Below, piece by piece: positions 16,137-17,638 of a DNA stretch of 17,638 nucleotides (positions are counted from its first letter, which is position 1; every line of letters starts with the position of its first letter). The notes under the pieces are model-generated. The model was not told the origin of the DNA. It was given only the letters and a program-made list of their open reading frames with translations, and searched no databases. This DNA is from UMGS1307 sp964523005 (lineage in GTDB: Bacteria; Bacillota; Clostridia; Oscillospirales; CAG-382): assembly GCA_964523005.1 (NCBI GenBank), contig CAZFZL010000024.1, forward strand, positions 1 to 17,638. The letters run 5' to 3'. Position numbers and translations under genes: made by a program.

Positions 16137-17638
16137 ATGAACAGCAACAAAGAAAATTTATGCAGCAAGCTTTCAAGGTATTACGGAGTTTCACCGGAGG
16201 AAGCTACACCTGAGCAGGTGTATAAGGCGGCGGTGCTTACTGTGCGCGATATACTTACCACGAAACGCAAGGACTTTTCACGCAAGGTAAAACAGGAAGG
16301 CAGCAAACGCGTATATTATATGTGCATGGAGTTCCTGCTCGGCAGATCGCTCAGGCAGAACCTGTGCAACCTCGGACTTGAAGACGAATTCAGACAAATG
16401 CTCGACGGGTACGGCTTTTCGATCGATGAGTTGTACGAGCTTGAGGACGACGCCGGACTCGGAAACGGCGGACTCGGACGGCTTGCGGCTTGCTTCCTCG
16501 ACAGTATCGCGTCGCTCGATTACCCGGCGACCGGCTTTTCGATATGCTACGAATACGGACTTTTCAAACAGAAGATAGTCGGCGGCGAGCAGGTCGAGCT
16601 GCCCGACATATGGATACCGTCCGGCGAAGGCTGGCTTGTGCAAAGACAGGATAAATCGAAGACGGTACGCTTCGGCGGCCATGTGAGCGAAAAATGGACG
16701 GATAACCGGCTCGAGATAATCCATACCGATTACGACGAGGTCGAAGCCGTGCCGTACGATATGATGATATCCGGCGCCGACAGCGAAGCGGTCGCGCTCC
16801 TGCGGCTCTGGAAGGCTCAGGATATACGCAATTTCGACATGAAGCTCTTCTCACAGGGGCAGTATATAAAAGCCGTGGAGGAAAATACGAACGCTCAGAC
16901 GATCTCCAAGGTGCTTTATCCCGCCGACAACCATACGGAAGGGAAGCTCCTGCGCCTTTCACAGCAGTATTTTCTTGCATCCGCTTCGATACAGACGATA
17001 TTCAGCGATCACATCGATACATATAAAACGCTCTCCACTCTGCCCGATAAGGCGGCAATACATATCAACGACACGCATCCGGCGCTTGTGATACCGGAGA
17101 TGATGAGACTGCTGATGGATGTTTACGGCTATTCGTGGGACAGCGCGTGGAGCATTGTATGCAGGACGGTCAGCTATACGAACCATACCGTCATGCCGGA
17201 GGCACTCGAATGCTGGAACGAAGACTTGTTCAAGCTGCGCCTGCCCCGTATATACGGGATTATCCATGAGATCAACGAACGCTTCTGCCGTCAGGCATGG
17301 GCGAAGTTCCCCGGGAATTGGGACAGGATAAGTGCGATGTCGGTCATATGCCGTCAGCAGGTGCGTATGGCTAACCTGTCGGTCATCGGCTCTCACACTA
17401 TCAACGGCGTGTCGTCACTCCATTCGGAAATTCTCAAAAAGACGGTGTTCAAGGATTTCTACGCGATGTATCCCGACCGCTTCACCAACGTCACAAACGG
17501 TATAGCACACCGCAGATGGCTCTGCTATTCCAACAAGCCGCTTGCCTCACTTATCGACGAATGCATCGGACCGGATTATAAAAAACAGCCCGAAAAACTC
17601 GAAGAATTCGGAAAATTTGCCGATGACACGACGATACT
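16137..17638 (+). CDS. glgP: Glycogen phosphorylase GlgP, 3' partial
   Basis: GlgP releases glucose-1-phosphate from the non-reducing ends of glycogen (family GT35). The first 500 codons are seen and the frame is open to the right edge. Signatures are RVYYMCMEFLLGRSLRQNL, then LEDDAGLGNGGLGRLAACFL (the glucan phosphorylase glycine-rich motif), CYEYGLFKQKI, HINDTHPALVIPEMMRLLMD, TVSYTNHTVMPEALECW, and TNVTNGIAHRRWL. The PLP-binding lysine and the phosphorylase signature lie in the missing C-terminal part. GGAAGGA (16120-16126) lies 10 bases before the ATG. A short hairpin (AAAAATC 16099-16105 with GATTTTT 16125-16131) overlaps that ribosome site. Position last in glgBCDAP matches B. subtilis. 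Confidence 0.97.
   Translation, partial: MNSNKENLCSKLSRYYGVSPEEATPEQVYKAAVLTVRDILTTKRKDFSRKVKQEGSKRVYYMCMEFLLGRSLRQNLCNLGLEDEFRQMLDGYGFSIDELYELEDDAGLGNGGLGRLAACFLDSIASLDYPATGFSICYEYGLFKQKIVGGEQVELPDIWIPSGEGWLVQRQDKSKTVRFGGHVSEKWTDNRLEIIHTDYDEVEAVPYDMMISGADSEAVALLRLWKAQDIRNFDMKLFSQGQYIKAVEENTNAQTISKVLYPADNHTEGKLLRLSQQYFLASASIQTIFSDHIDTYKTLSTLPDKAAIHINDTHPALVIPEMMRLLMDVYGYSWDSAWSIVCRTVSYTNHTVMPEALECWNEDLFKLRLPRIYGIIHEINERFCRQAWAKFPGNWDRISAMSVICRQQVRMANLSVIGSHTINGVSSLHSEILKKTVFKDFYAMYPDRFTNVTNGIAHRRWLCYSNKPLASLIDECIGPDYKKQPEKLEEFGKFADDTTI

Overview
The window looks like chromosomal DNA of a spore-forming, low-to-moderate GC Firmicute of class Clostridia. Three things point that way. First, the gene order spoVB-like / mazG / hup / rqcP / yabP / yabQ / divIC / yabR is the Clostridia version of the Bacillus subtilis yabMNOPQ-divIC-yabR block. 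Second, there is a complete-order glgBCDAP operon with the Firmicutes-specific GlgD subunit. Third, groESL carries a CIRCE-like HrcA operator. All genes lie on the + strand, many are tightly packed or overlapping, and purine-rich Shine-Dalgarno sites are common.

Layout. Positions 3-4568 hold the cell-envelope, sporulation and ribosome-rescue block: a lipid-flippase-like SpoVB/YabM protein (5' end outside the window), MazG, HU (with its own sigma-A promoter and a terminator hairpin), RqcP, the spore-coat/cortex proteins YabP and YabQ, the divisome protein DivIC, and an S1-domain protein. A terminator hairpin separates this block from an imidazolonepropionase-like amidohydrolase (4647-5789). 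Positions 5906-8042 hold a long-form hibernation factor HPF, a small coiled-coil zinc-ribbon protein just behind it, and a THUMP-domain RNA methyltransferase. Positions 8122-10221 are the heat-shock unit: promoter, CIRCE, groES, groEL and a very strong terminator. From 10232 to the end runs the glycogen operon: promoter, glgB, glgC, glgD, glgA and the first 500 codons of glgP.

How the genes fit together. GlgC/GlgD makes ADP-glucose, GlgA polymerises it, GlgB branches the chain and GlgP degrades it, a storage cycle typical of cells entering starvation or sporulation. HPF (ribosome hibernation), RqcP (rescue of stalled 50S subunits), GroESL and the yab sporulation genes fit the same stress and stationary-phase theme, although their proximity is probably synteny rather than one system.

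I see no mobile element, CRISPR array, tRNA, rRNA or clear novel defence or biosynthetic system. No stretch longer than about 190 bases lacks a gene. The observations most worth checking are a candidate sigma-E promoter in front of yabP, a half-degenerate CIRCE, near-identical promoter elements in front of groES and glgB, loss of the ADP-glucose-binding lysine in GlgA, the uncharacterised zinc-ribbon protein behind hpf, and three genes that begin just after terminator hairpins with no room for a promoter.
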